Part shown: piece by piece, positions 25,712 to 34,142 of the stretch
Numbering within the stretch: the first letter of the stretch is position 1
Layout: each line of letters starts with the position of its first letter
Assembly: GCA_003599145.1 (NCBI GenBank)
Contig: QZIT01000005.1
Location: forward strand, 253,961-317,960
Origin: Candidatus Woesearchaeota archaeon
GTDB lineage: Archaea; Nanobdellota; Nanobdellia; Woesearchaeales; UBA9642
Reading direction: 5' to 3'
DNA: 64,000 nt
The notes under the pieces: model-generated
The model's input: only the letters and a program-made list of their open reading frames with translations
Told to the model about the DNA's origin: nothing
Database searches by the model: none
Made by a program: the position numbers and the translations under genes

Positions 25712-26668
25712 CTATTTAAATATTTTCAAAATAGCTTCAATGTTTTCTTTATCCTTGACATAAAATCCCATTCTGCCGTCATCATGGAGAAGAAACGTAG
25801 TATTGTCTAGCTTCAACAATTGCATGCTGCCCAATTCTTTTATTACTTTTGGATTTCTTTTCAGAAATGCTTTGACATCAACAGGCTCGTGCAACTCAAC
25901 AAAATAACTATTCTTGCTTTTGCAAAATCCCATAACATACTTTTTTTTGTGATGCAAATATTGATAATTGCCATCGCACGCAGAACAGTTTTTTCTTTTC
26001 TGCACCTTTATTTTTTCTATCGTAGCATTCCAAGCATTGACGACCAATAAGGATTTTTCATAGTCTTTTTTCAGCAGCAGTTTCAGCGCTTGAGTAACCT
26101 GCAAAGCACTGACGGCAAACGTCACGGTATTTAACACGCCGTAGCTTTCGCAATCATCATAGCTTATTTTATTTTCAAAAATGCAGTTAAAACAGGCGTC
26201 CTGATGAATAACGCATATCATGCCCGAAACGCCGACAGCGCTTGCGTAAATCCATGGCAGTTTGTTTTTCAAGCAGTAGTCATTGATTAAGAATCGCGTC
26301 GGAAAATTATCAGTGCAATCAAGAAGAATATCACATCGCGGCAATGTCTTTATGGTTTCTGCAGAGAGAAATGTTTTTATTTTTTCTATTGCAACATCCT
26401 TGTTTATTGCCTCTAATTTTTTTTCTGCAGCATCTATCTTTAGTTTTCCAACATCAGCGTCATCATACAAGCTCTGACGCTGTAAATTGGTTATGTCAAC
26501 AGCATCATGGTCTATCAAAATAAGTTTTCCTATGCCTGCTCTGCACAGTAATTCTGCGCTGACGCTTCCTAATGCTCCCACACCCACAATGCACACTGTT
26601 TTTTTCCGCAACTGGTTTTGTCCTTCTTTTCCTATTTCAGCAAGCATTTCCTGACGTGCGTATCTCAT
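25712..26668 (-). CDS. ThiF/MoeB-type E1-like adenylyltransferase
   Basis: Adenylates the C-terminus of a ubiquitin-like sulfur carrier. 318 residues from the ATG at 26668, which follows a TTTAAAAATA box by about 25 nt. ATP motif VCIVGVGALGSVSAELLCRAG, LILIDHDAVDITNLQRQ, DCTDNFPTRFLIND, and zinc-site pairs CFNC and CSAC. After the zinc site there is an extra C-terminal domain of about 80 residues (VELHEPVDVKAFLKRN to the end) that ordinary MoeB lacks. No small sulfur-carrier gene is visible nearby, so the partner (MoaD- or SAMP-like) must be elsewhere. Confidence 0.9.
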   Translation of the reverse strand: MRYARQEMLAEIGKEGQNQLRKKTVCIVGVGALGSVSAELLCRAGIGKLILIDHDAVDITNLQRQSLYDDADVGKLKIDAAEKKLEAINKDVAIEKIKTFLSAETIKTLPRCDILLDCTDNFPTRFLINDYCLKNKLPWIYASAVGVSGMICVIHQDACFNCIFENKISYDDCESYGVLNTVTFAVSALQVTQALKLLLKKDYEKSLLVVNAWNATIEKIKVQKRKNCSACDGNYQYLHHKKKYVMGFCKSKNSYFVELHEPVDVKAFLKRNPKVIKELGSMQLLKLDNTTFLLHDDGRMGFYVKDKENIEAILKIFK

Positions 26669-26679
26669 AGTTAAAGAAA

Positions 26680-27306
26680 TCAAGGAGTATTTTTAAATAT
26701 GCTCATCAGCTCTTTTTCTGACAGTGGTTTTTTGTAAAGCTCGTTAACCTGCCACATGCCGCTTTCTCTTATTTTTTGCTTTGGAGAATGCAAACCCAAC
26801 CATGTTGAAGACGAATGGCAATCTTCACAAAGAGAAACCGTCGAGATGCACTTTGATTCTAAAGCTAATCTTTTTTCTTTTTCTTCAACGGGAATGACGA
26901 TAAAGGTAAAATTATTCTGGATATAGCAAGTTACTTTTTTTTCAATAGTGCGTTGCTGTTCTGCATCGATAGCGTATTTACCTTTAGCTTCTTTTGTAGT
27001 TAAATCAAGTTCCCATGTTTTCAAAAAAGAATTGTTTTCTTTTTTCAGCAACGCTCTGCCAATATTTTTCCTAAAAATGCTCCTGTCCTTATTTTCCATT
27101 AAAAAATGCTGCTGCAATCGAGAACGTAATTGATGGTGTCCTGTATGCGTTCCAACACGAACTATTCTATCAGTTCCATGTCTCTTTTCTCCTTTCTCAA
27201 AAAGAAGATAAACACCGTTCAGCGGAAGTTCTTTCTCGTTAAAAGGAAACCCGTGCTTTTTTTGTTTTGCACACCAATCATGAAGTTGCTGGCAGATGTT
27301 GCTCAT
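26680..27306 (-). CDS. GIY-YIG-like nuclease-domain protein
   Basis: 208 residues. Strand and helix pattern of the GIY-YIG fold: NGVYLLFEKGE (GIY equivalent), RIVRVGTHTGHHQLRSRLQQHF (YIG equivalent, with Arg), and ALESKCISTV providing the catalytic Glu position. A later CEDCHSSSTWLGLHSPKQKIRESGMW looks like a DNA-contact or zinc-like tail. The start overlaps the DUF6884 stop by 4 nt, forming a two-gene unit. The role is unproven; repair, defence or a mobile function are all possible. Confidence 0.7.
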   Translation of the reverse strand: MSNICQQLHDWCAKQKKHGFPFNEKELPLNGVYLLFEKGEKRHGTDRIVRVGTHTGHHQLRSRLQQHFLMENKDRSIFRKNIGRALLKKENNSFLKTWELDLTTKEAKGKYAIDAEQQRTIEKKVTCYIQNNFTFIVIPVEEKEKRLALESKCISTVSLCEDCHSSSTWLGLHSPKQKIRESGMWQVNELYKKPLSEKELMSIFKNTP

Positions 27307-27713
27307 GCAATCGCCCGTTTCAAGTATTGCAATTGTTTCCCGATGCTAAGACCCTGTAATGGAATTTTATAGTGGCTTAGCGAAGGAATCAAATATTTGC
27401 GATACTGCTCTCCTGCAAGAAAAATAAGCGTGTCATTATGCACGTCTGCGACCTTTCTCAACTGTAAAAGTACTTGTTCCGCCCATTTCTTTTTTTGCGG
27501 CATAGTCATCGTGTTTAAGGTAACGTTATACGGTTCAATAGTTTTATCTAAAGCCAACAATCCATATTTTGCAGAGAGAATGAAAATAACATCAGGCTTA
27601 AGCGATTCTGCATAGCGCAATGCATACGAGAATAACGTGCTTACATACAGCTCTTTTGCTTTTGCCTTTTTATTCTGTTTTTTGCTTGCGCAGGCAATAA
27701 GGACAACATCCAT
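27303..27713 (-). CDS. DUF6884-type protein
   Basis: 136 residues. Pattern: VLIACASKKQNKKAKAKELYVSTLFSYALRYAE, IFILSAKYGLLALDKTIEPYNVTL, KWAEQVLLQL and FLAGEQYRKYL. This matches the DUF6884 family (a YaaA-like, nucleotide-handling fold by resemblance). It is the first gene of a two-gene unit with the GIY-YIG protein (ATGA overlap), which implies joint function. It diverges from the aRF1 gene with a 74-nt gap. Confidence 0.7.
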   Translation of the reverse strand: MDVVLIACASKKQNKKAKAKELYVSTLFSYALRYAESLKPDVIFILSAKYGLLALDKTIEPYNVTLNTMTMPQKKKWAEQVLLQLRKVADVHNDTLIFLAGEQYRKYLIPSLSHYKIPLQGLSIGKQLQYLKRAIA

Positions 27714-27787
27714 AAAAACGTGTATCGTTCCACTCTATTTAAAGTTTGTTGCATTACATTTATATACCCCTACTTTCTTCTTTGAGC

Positions 27788-28900
27788 ATGGAAGATATTA
27801 AAGTCAATGCCCAACAAAAGCATAAGCTGAAACAGCTTGTGAAAGAGTTAGAATCGCATAGAGGGCGCCATACAGAATTAGTTACGGTATATGTTCCTGC
27901 GGGCTATGACTTAAATAAAATTATCAATCATTTACAGCAAGAACAGGGAACAGCCAGCAACATCAAAAGCAAGTCAACAAGAGACAATGTCATTACTGCT
28001 CTAGAACGGATGATTCAGCATTTAAAATTATTCAAAGGAACACCAGATCACGGTTTAGCGGCATTCAGCGGAAATGTTGCAGAAAGAGAAGGACAGCAGG
28101 ATTTTCAAGTCTGGTCTGTTGAACCTCCTTTGCCGTTAAAGATTCGCATTTATCGCTGCGATAAGGAATTTATTTTGGATCCCCTGAGGGAAATGCTTGA
28201 CGACAAAAGCATGTATGGATTAGTTGTCATGGACAGGCGAGAAGGCAATATTGCCCTGTTAAAAGGAAAAACTATTATCCCGTTAATCAATGAAGAATCC
28301 ATGGTTCCTGGAAAGTTCAGGGCAGGAGGACAATCCAGCGTCAGGTTTGCAAGAAACAGGGAGCTTTCTGCAAAAGATTTTTACAAAAAATTAGGAGAGT
28401 ACATGAAAGAGCAGTTTTTATTCAAAGAAGGATTAAAGGGCATTGTTGTAGGCGGCCCTGGACCTACTAAATATGAATTTGTCGAGGGAAACTACATCAC
28501 CAATGAGGTCAAAAAGAAAATTCTCGCTGTAAAGGATGTCACCTACACAGGCATGTTCGGGTTGCAGGAATTGCTTGAACGTTCTGAAGATGTGCTTGCC
28601 AATGAAGAAGTTGCAGAAGAAAAGCAAATCATGAGAAAGTTTTTTGAATTACTAGCAACAAGACCGAGCATGGTAACGTATGGAAAGAATGAAACGCTGA
28701 ATCAACTGCAGATGGGCATTGTTGACACCTTGCTGTTAAGCGAAGAATTAGAAGATGCAGTGATTGAAGAATTTGAAAAGGAAGCTGAAAAAATGGGAAG
28801 CAAAGTCATGATTATCAGCATTGAAACAAGAGAAGGAGCACAGTTAAAAGAAATTGGAAAAATAGCAGCAATTTTAAGATACGAAACCCATCAGGAATAA
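27788..28900 (+). CDS. prf1: Peptide chain release factor aRF1
   Basis: Stop-codon decoding factor, 370 residues from the ATG at 27788, 24 nt after a TTTATATACC box; the longer frame includes that box and is rejected. NIKS at residues 58-61 and GGQ at 180-182 are both intact. The C-terminal domain is continuous, but the zinc-binding mini-domain found in many aRF1 proteins (about 415 residues) is absent: there are no CxxC pairs after GGQ. It leads a plus-strand run with the membrane gene at 28902. Confidence 0.95.
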   Translation: MEDIKVNAQQKHKLKQLVKELESHRGRHTELVTVYVPAGYDLNKIINHLQQEQGTASNIKSKSTRDNVITALERMIQHLKLFKGTPDHGLAAFSGNVAEREGQQDFQVWSVEPPLPLKIRIYRCDKEFILDPLREMLDDKSMYGLVVMDRREGNIALLKGKTIIPLINEESMVPGKFRAGGQSSVRFARNRELSAKDFYKKLGEYMKEQFLFKEGLKGIVVGGPGPTKYEFVEGNYITNEVKKKILAVKDVTYTGMFGLQELLERSEDVLANEEVAEEKQIMRKFFELLATRPSMVTYGKNETLNQLQMGIVDTLLLSEELEDAVIEEFEKEAEKMGSKVMIISIETREGAQLKEIGKIAAILRYETHQE

Positions 28901-28901
28901 G

Positions 28902-29279
28902 ATGAACGAAAAACAGAAAAATATCCTTCTGATGATGCTTTTTTTAGCAGTCGGCTTAGGCCTTGCATTTTCTGTTGGGGCAGTACAAAACACCTTGCTT
29001 ATTTGGGCGTTCAATATTCTTGCGGTAATAAGCTTTTCTTTTGCAACCAGCTTTTTTATGAAGGAAATCAACAGGGGATTTCACCTCGTAACCTATGGCC
29101 TGCTTCGTTTCATAGCTATGATGGCTATAGGAACTATTTTTTTAAGCTATGGACTGATGTCTTATTTCAGCAGCCATGAACTGGCGAGCAAATTAGCTAA
29201 TTTCTTCTTAGGCATATCCTTGACCATCATTCCTACGGAAATCATAGCATATAGAAAAAACCACAAAGAGAAAAAATGA
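28902..29279 (+). CDS. Small four-helix membrane protein
   Basis: 125 residues with about four predicted membrane segments (9-27, 32-50, 64-85 and 97-113) and short charged ends (KNHKEKK). No family recognised. It starts 2 nt after the aRF1 stop and overlaps the metallopeptidase start by 4 nt, so it lies in the same transcript. Confidence 0.7.
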   Translation: MNEKQKNILLMMLFLAVGLGLAFSVGAVQNTLLIWAFNILAVISFSFATSFFMKEINRGFHLVTYGLLRFIAMMAIGTIFLSYGLMSYFSSHELASKLANFFLGISLTIIPTEIIAYRKNHKEKK

Positions 29280-29935
29280 ACCTCGCAGAGCAGGCATTCC
29301 ACGACTTATTTCCTGAAAAGGAAATTCCCCAGTGCACTATCAAATATTCTGCTGCATTTCGAGGCTACAATGCAAATGTCAAGTATGCCTATGACCATTC
29401 CAGAATACATTTTAGATTATCGAAAGAATGGAAAAGTGTCAGCGATGATATCGCCATCGGATTACTGCAAAGTCTTATGGTTAAGGTGTTCAAGGTTAAA
29501 AAAAGAACAGTGCAGATGGAATTGTACGAAAAATTTTTAAAAAACTTGTCAACCTATTCCAAAGTTGAAAAAAGCGATCCTTTGTTAGAACAATCCTTTC
29601 ACAGGGTTATTCAGGAATACTTTCACAACTTTATGGACAAGCCAAATTTAGTATGGGGAAGCGATAGTTTCAGAAAACTCGGCAGCTATGAATACGCAAC
29701 AGACACCATCGTCATCAGCACGCTGTTTAAACAGGAAACAGAGCTGCTAGACTATATCATGTATCACGAATTGCTGCACAAAAAACTGAAGTTTGAGAGC
29801 AAAAACGGCAGGCAAGTACATCATTCTCCAGAATTTAAGGCAATGGAGCGGAAATTTAAGAATAAAAACATAGAAAAAGACCTTGACACGTTCTTAAGAA
29901 AACAGAAGTTTAAGAGTTTATTCAGGTTCTGGTGA
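29276..29935 (+). CDS. SprT/YgjP-like metallopeptidase
   Basis: 219 residues. Zinc motif HELLHKKLKF (HExxH) near residue 162, with a downstream VHHSPEFKAMERKF giving a third ligand and the usual H-S-x-x-F pattern of SprT/WSS1-like predicted metalloproteases. The N-terminal half has YDHSRIHFRLSKEWKSV and helices. Members of this fold act in DNA-protein crosslink repair, but that is not established for this protein. It overlaps the upstream gene by 4 nt. Confidence 0.8.
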   Translation: MNLAEQAFHDLFPEKEIPQCTIKYSAAFRGYNANVKYAYDHSRIHFRLSKEWKSVSDDIAIGLLQSLMVKVFKVKKRTVQMELYEKFLKNLSTYSKVEKSDPLLEQSFHRVIQEYFHNFMDKPNLVWGSDSFRKLGSYEYATDTIVISTLFKQETELLDYIMYHELLHKKLKFESKNGRQVHHSPEFKAMERKFKNKNIEKDLDTFLRKQKFKSLFRFW

Positions 29936-29973
29936 CCAAAAGCTTTTTAAATATCCCGTTAGTTCTTTGCAGT

Positions 29974-30375
29974 ATGACAGGATCTACAGTGCCAAAAGGC
30001 GTGGGAACGTTGCAGAAAGGCAACTATGTAGTTATTGATGGGATTGCAAGCGTTGTTACCGACACCCAGACTTCAAGGCCTGGCAAGCACGGCCATGCAA
30101 AAGTTCGATTAGAGGCAGTAGGCATTATAGACGGCAAGAAAAGACAGGTAGTTCTTCCTGGACATGATTCTGTTGATGCTCCTATTATCGAAAAAAAGAA
30201 CGCTCAGGTATTATCCATAAGCGGAGCCATGGCTAACGTCATGGACAGCGAAACGTATGAAACCTTTGACTTAAAAATTCCCGACGAATTAAAAGATGAA
30301 TGCGTTGAAGGCTCTACGGTAGTTTATTGGGTCATTCTTAATGATAAGGTCATGAAGCAGATTAAAGCAGAATAG
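29974..30375 (+). CDS. eif5A: Translation initiation factor aIF5A
   Basis: 133 residues from the ATG at 29974, which is about 28 nt after a CTTTTTAAATAT box; the longer frame contains this box. The hypusine or deoxyhypusine loop is TSRPGKHGHAK, with the modified Lys in GKHG; the usual residues before it (ST-K-T-G) are replaced by SRP. The C-terminal OB-fold follows. It relieves ribosome stalling. Immediately followed by rpl40e (7 nt). Confidence 0.95.
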   Translation: MTGSTVPKGVGTLQKGNYVVIDGIASVVTDTQTSRPGKHGHAKVRLEAVGIIDGKKRQVVLPGHDSVDAPIIEKKNAQVLSISGAMANVMDSETYETFDLKIPDELKDECVEGSTVVYWVILNDKVMKQIKAE

Positions 30376-30382
30376 GTATCCT

Positions 30383-30544
30383 ATGGTAAAATTTCCAGAA
30401 GCAGCAGCAAGGTTGACGAAAAACATTTTCATTTGCAGAAGATGCAAAAGCAAGATTAGAACGACCAATATGAAAGTGCTTGCAGGAAAAGTCCGATGCA
30501 GAAAATGCACTGCCAAAGTATTGCGGCCTATGCGAAAGAAGTAG
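30383..30544 (+). CDS. rpl40e: Ribosomal protein L40e
   Basis: 53 residues, too short for routine ORF lists. MVKFPEAAARLTKN, then a zinc ribbon with CRRC and CRKC pairs (residues 18-21 and 39-42) and a basic tail RPMRKK. This is the typical archaeal L40e layout. It lies 7 nt after the aIF5A stop, so it is cotranscribed. Confidence 0.93.
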   Translation: MVKFPEAAARLTKNIFICRRCKSKIRTTNMKVLAGKVRCRKCTAKVLRPMRKK

Positions 30545-30580
30545 AAAACTATTTATAGTTGCTTTTTCTTTATAAGGTAT

Positions 30581-30658
30581 ATGAGAAGAATTGTAGCGTA
30601 TATTTTGTTGTTAATTTTTCTGGTAGTGCTAGCAGTCGTGATTATTCAACTTATATAG
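30581..30658 (+). CDS. 25-residue single-helix membrane peptide
   Basis: Reads MRRIVAYILLLIF then VVLAVVIIQLI: two arginines followed by one long membrane helix. A CTATTTATAG box (30549-30558) lies about 24-30 nt upstream, so the ATG coincides with the expected start of a leaderless transcript. The next gene has its own TATA box at 30666-30675. No homologue is known to me; reality is supported only by promoter position and composition. Confidence 0.5.
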   Translation: MRRIVAYILLLIFLVVLAVVIIQLI

Positions 30659-30696
30659 AACAAAAGATTTATAAACATTCTCTTACCCAACAGACT

Positions 30697-31872
30697 ATGG
30701 CATTTATAGATTTTCTTATTCACAATAAATGGATTATTTTGTTTTATCTGGTCATTTTGGCTATCGTCATTATCAACAGAAAAAAATTCGAGTTTCAGGC
30801 AAAATTTATTGCATTGTATAAAACCAAGATAGGCATTCCCTTCATGCAGAAATTTGCCGATAAATACGGAGAAGTTATCAGGATTTTTGGCTATATGGCC
30901 ATGGGTATTGGCTTTGTGGGCATGTTAGTCATCACTGCGTTCATGATTCAGGGAATTTATACGTTATTGTTTCAGCCATCAGCTCCTGCTGTTTTATCTC
31001 CTTTTATTCCCGGAGTGCAAATACCTGGAAGTCCTTTAAAGCCGCCGTTTTGGGAATCCATTATTGCACTGTTCATTGTCGTTGTAGTTCATGAAGGCAG
31101 CCACGGCGTTGTTTCAAAATTATATAAAATTCCTATCAAAAATACAGGCATTGTTTTTTTCGGCCCGTTAATAGGGGCATTTGTTGAGCCTGATGAAAAA
31201 AAGCTTGAAAAGCAATCGGATATTGTTAAACACTCTATTTTTGCAGCAGGGCCATTCTCAAATGTCTTATTGGCAGTGGTTGTCGCTCTTTTATTATTGC
31301 TTATTATTAACCCCCTGCAAAGTTCAATGACGACACCATCTGGATTTACTTTTTCACAAGTGCAAGAAGGATACCCTGCAGCGAGCTCTGGATTGCAACC
31401 AAACATCGTTTATGACTCCATCAATGGAAAGCCCATAAAAACTATTGAGCAAATGTACAATGAACTGCAGTGCATCATGCCCAATCAATCCATCACCATC
31501 AGCAATGCAAATGCATCCTACAGCTTCGTTACTGCAGCAAATCCTCAAAATCCCGAGAGAGGATATTTAGGAATAATGAATATTCAGGAAAAGCAAACTC
31601 TGAAAAGCGATACGGCATTCAACAGAACAGCCTATGCAATACTCCACTGGCTGCAAAAATTGTTTGAATGGATCATCATCATCAGCTTAGGCATTGGATT
31701 AGCAAACCTGCTTCCTATCGGCCCTGTTGACGGAGGAAGAATGCTTCATACTGCCTTAACAACCGCTATGGGAAAAGAGCGAGGCCATAAAGCATGGGCG
31801 AGAATAAGCATAATAGGAGTTATTGTCATTGTTATTCTGTTGTTTGTTCCTATTATTAAAGCTATTATCTAG
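30697..31872 (+). CDS. Site-2 protease family (M50) membrane metalloprotease
   Basis: 391 residues from the ATG at 30697, about 25 nt after TTTATAAACA. Several membrane helices, the zinc motif HEGSH in VVVVHEGSHGVVSKLY, a PDZ-like domain in the middle (GYPAASSGLQPNIVYDSINGKPIKTIEQM), and the second signature LLPIGPVDGGRML with the third ligand Asp. All catalytic residues are present. Inferred role: intramembrane proteolysis of regulators or signal-peptide remnants. Confidence 0.9.
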   Translation: MAFIDFLIHNKWIILFYLVILAIVIINRKKFEFQAKFIALYKTKIGIPFMQKFADKYGEVIRIFGYMAMGIGFVGMLVITAFMIQGIYTLLFQPSAPAVLSPFIPGVQIPGSPLKPPFWESIIALFIVVVVHEGSHGVVSKLYKIPIKNTGIVFFGPLIGAFVEPDEKKLEKQSDIVKHSIFAAGPFSNVLLAVVVALLLLLIINPLQSSMTTPSGFTFSQVQEGYPAASSGLQPNIVYDSINGKPIKTIEQMYNELQCIMPNQSITISNANASYSFVTAANPQNPERGYLGIMNIQEKQTLKSDTAFNRTAYAILHWLQKLFEWIIIISLGIGLANLLPIGPVDGGRMLHTALTTAMGKERGHKAWARISIIGVIVIVILLFVPIIKAII

Positions 31873-31880
31873 AGGTGAGC

Positions 31881-33047
31881 ATGGAAAAAAATTACGATGT
31901 GATTATCGTAGGTGCAGGTCCTGCTGGAGCTCACTGTGCACGTCTTCTTTCACAGCAAAGCAAGCTGAACATTCTTGTTCTTGACAGAACGCAAGAAATT
32001 GGAGAACCAAAGAAGTCTACAGCAGCCACTTTTGAAAGCACTATCAAAGATCATAACATTCCTTCTGAAGTAATAATGCAGAAGACAAACGAATTTGTGA
32101 TTGAAGGTCCTACGCAAGAAGCAAGATTTTCCATTCCAGGAGTTGTGCTTGATTTTCATCAGCTGAAACATGCGCTTATTGATCAGGCAGTAAACAACGG
32201 CATTGATTTAGAAATCGCAACAAATGTTACAGGTCCTCTGATTGAAAATGGAAAAGTTTGCGGAGTAAAATATCATAACTTAGAGGGAAGCGGAGAAATA
32301 AGAGCAAACATCATCGTTGATGCATCTGGCCCAGAGGGCATTTTAGCAAGGCAGGTAGGGTTAAGAAAAATCGAAGCCAAGGAACATGCTACAGGGATGG
32401 AATATGAACTTGAAAGAATTGACCTTCCAGAAAAAGTCATGCTTTTCAGATTGGACCAGAATTTTGCGCCAGGAGGGTATTCATGGATTTGCTCCTTGCA
32501 AGGGCACCAGGCAAAAGTTGGAAATTGCTGGTATGATGCATACTTTCAGTCAATGAAAGGCCAAGGTTCTTCTGTTGCCTATTTGCATAAATGGATGCAC
32601 GAAGACAAACGGCTTCAACAAACCAGGGCTTTGGAGATACATGCAGGCGATGCTTATTTGACAGGAAAACTGCTTACCAGAACCTATCCTGGCTTGATAT
32701 GCATAGGAGACAGTGTCTGCTCTATCAATCCTTTAAGCGGAGAAGGCATACGAACAGGGATGAATTCTGCAGCATTTGCAGCTGAAGCCATTCTGAATGC
32801 GCAAGGAGACTACAGCAAGGAAAAAATGAGTGCATACCAAAAAAAATGGAATGCCTATGCAAAGGCATGGAAATACAGTTCTTTAATGGCAAAAGTCATT
32901 TATCAACTGCCCAATAAAAAGCTCGATACCTTGATAAAAGTCGTGCGGCAACTAGAGGTTAGCAGCATGGAAGCAATCATCAACTATCGCTTTGGCATAA
33001 AAGAAATGGCAAAATTAGTCAAGCCTGTCATTCTTAACAAACTATAA
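31881..33047 (+). CDS. Geranylgeranyl reductase family flavoprotein
   Basis: 388 residues. FAD-binding YDVIIVGAGPAGAHCARLLSQ, the C-terminal FAD motif CIGDSVCSINPLSGEGIRTGM, and the family hallmark YSWICSLQGHQAKVGNCWY. Family members saturate the isoprenoid chains of archaeal lipids. Start at 31881, preceded by GAGGTGAGC. Together with the polyprenyl synthase at 13679, it hints at some capacity to modify isoprenoid lipids. Confidence 0.88.
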   Translation: MEKNYDVIIVGAGPAGAHCARLLSQQSKLNILVLDRTQEIGEPKKSTAATFESTIKDHNIPSEVIMQKTNEFVIEGPTQEARFSIPGVVLDFHQLKHALIDQAVNNGIDLEIATNVTGPLIENGKVCGVKYHNLEGSGEIRANIIVDASGPEGILARQVGLRKIEAKEHATGMEYELERIDLPEKVMLFRLDQNFAPGGYSWICSLQGHQAKVGNCWYDAYFQSMKGQGSSVAYLHKWMHEDKRLQQTRALEIHAGDAYLTGKLLTRTYPGLICIGDSVCSINPLSGEGIRTGMNSAAFAAEAILNAQGDYSKEKMSAYQKKWNAYAKAWKYSSLMAKVIYQLPNKKLDTLIKVVRQLEVSSMEAIINYRFGIKEMAKLVKPVILNKL

Positions 33048-33072
33048 AAACAGCAGATTATTCTTTTATGAT

Positions 33073-33747
33073 ATGATATCAGTTATCATCGTAGAGCCTG
33101 AAACTGCTGGCAATGTTGGCGCAGTAGCGAGAGTTATGAAAAACTTCGGATTTTCAAATTTGATTTTGGTAAATCCAAAATGCAATCATCTTTCAAAGGA
33201 CGCAGTAGACAGGGCATCCCATGCAAAAGACATACTAGAAAAAGCAAAGGCAACTAAAAGCATTCCCAATCTAGACTATTTAATTGCGACAACAGGCAAA
33301 ATAGGCACTGATTATAATCTTGCAAGAAGCCCGTTAAATCCCAAACAACTTGCAGAAAAAGTTTCAAGAATTCAAAACAGTGTAGGAATTGTTTTCGGCA
33401 GGGAAAGTTTTGGATTAACGAATACGGAAATTGCCCAGTGCGATTTTACCGTGACCATCAATGCATCAAAAAAATATCCAATATTAAATCTTAGCCACGC
33501 TGTTGCCATTGTTTTGTATGAACTGCATGCAGTCACGGGAAAGGAAAAAATACACAATTTTGCAGTTATGAATGCGAAAGAAAAAGAGCAGATGCTCAAG
33601 CTTATCGATAAAGCCCTTGACAAGATGGAATTTGCAACAGCAGGAAAGAAACTCACACAAAAAAAACTCTGGAAAAGAATGATAGGAAAATCTATGTTGA
33701 CAAAAAGAGAGGCATTTGCCCTTATGGGATTTTTGAGGAAACTATGA
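33073..33747 (+). CDS. trmJ: tRNA 2'-O-methyltransferase, TrmJ-like (SPOUT)
   Basis: 224 residues. SpoU-type motifs: IIVEPETAGNVGAVARVMKNFGF, LIATTGK, IVFGRESFGLTNTEIAQCD and the knot region YPILNLSHAVAIVLYEL. TrmJ methylates position 32 of the tRNA anticodon loop. The C-terminal helical extension is present, typical of TrmJ rather than minimal SpoU enzymes. Overlaps the NUDIX gene by 4 nt. Confidence 0.88.
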   Translation: MISVIIVEPETAGNVGAVARVMKNFGFSNLILVNPKCNHLSKDAVDRASHAKDILEKAKATKSIPNLDYLIATTGKIGTDYNLARSPLNPKQLAEKVSRIQNSVGIVFGRESFGLTNTEIAQCDFTVTINASKKYPILNLSHAVAIVLYELHAVTGKEKIHNFAVMNAKEKEQMLKLIDKALDKMEFATAGKKLTQKKLWKRMIGKSMLTKREAFALMGFLRKL

Positions 33748-34142
33748 ACCTTATAAAATGCGCGGGAGGCATTGTGCAAAACAAGAACAGAGTAGTTTTA
33801 GTGCAATCACACAGGTATGAGTATTGGGGTTTTCCCAAAGGCAAAATAAGGAAAAATGAAACTGCACTGCAGGCTGCACAAAGAGAAATTTACGAGGAAA
33901 CAGGATTGCAAAAGCTCCATTTGGTGAAGAAACTAGGCAGCTATACGAGGCCTACGAATAGCAAGAATGCGATAAAAAAGATCACGTTATTTTCATTTTA
34001 TGCAGAGGAGAACAAGGTACAACCATTACGGAAAAAAAAGAATGATGATGTGCGCAACGCAAAGTTTTTTTCGTTTTCTCAGGTTCCCAAAAAATTAGGA
34101 TGGCAGGAAGACAAGGATTTCTTTTTAAAAATTAAGCTGTGA
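33744..34142 (+). CDS. NUDIX hydrolase
   Basis: 132 residues with a full Nudix box: G-KIRKN-E-TALQAAQ-RE-IYEETGL. The opening KCAGGIVQNKNRVVLVQS and WGFPKGK resemble the diadenosine-polyphosphate or dATP-type hydrolases. The substrate cannot be fixed. Convergent with tgt (11-nt overlap). Confidence 0.9.
   Translation: MNLIKCAGGIVQNKNRVVLVQSHRYEYWGFPKGKIRKNETALQAAQREIYEETGLQKLHLVKKLGSYTRPTNSKNAIKKITLFSFYAEENKVQPLRKKKNDDVRNAKFFSFSQVPKKLGWQEDKDFFLKIKL

Noticed and set aside
30559-30696. N-terminal extension of the site-2 protease frame
   Set aside because: It contains the TATA box of the gene and the 25-residue peptide in another frame; sequence is unlike an M50 protein.
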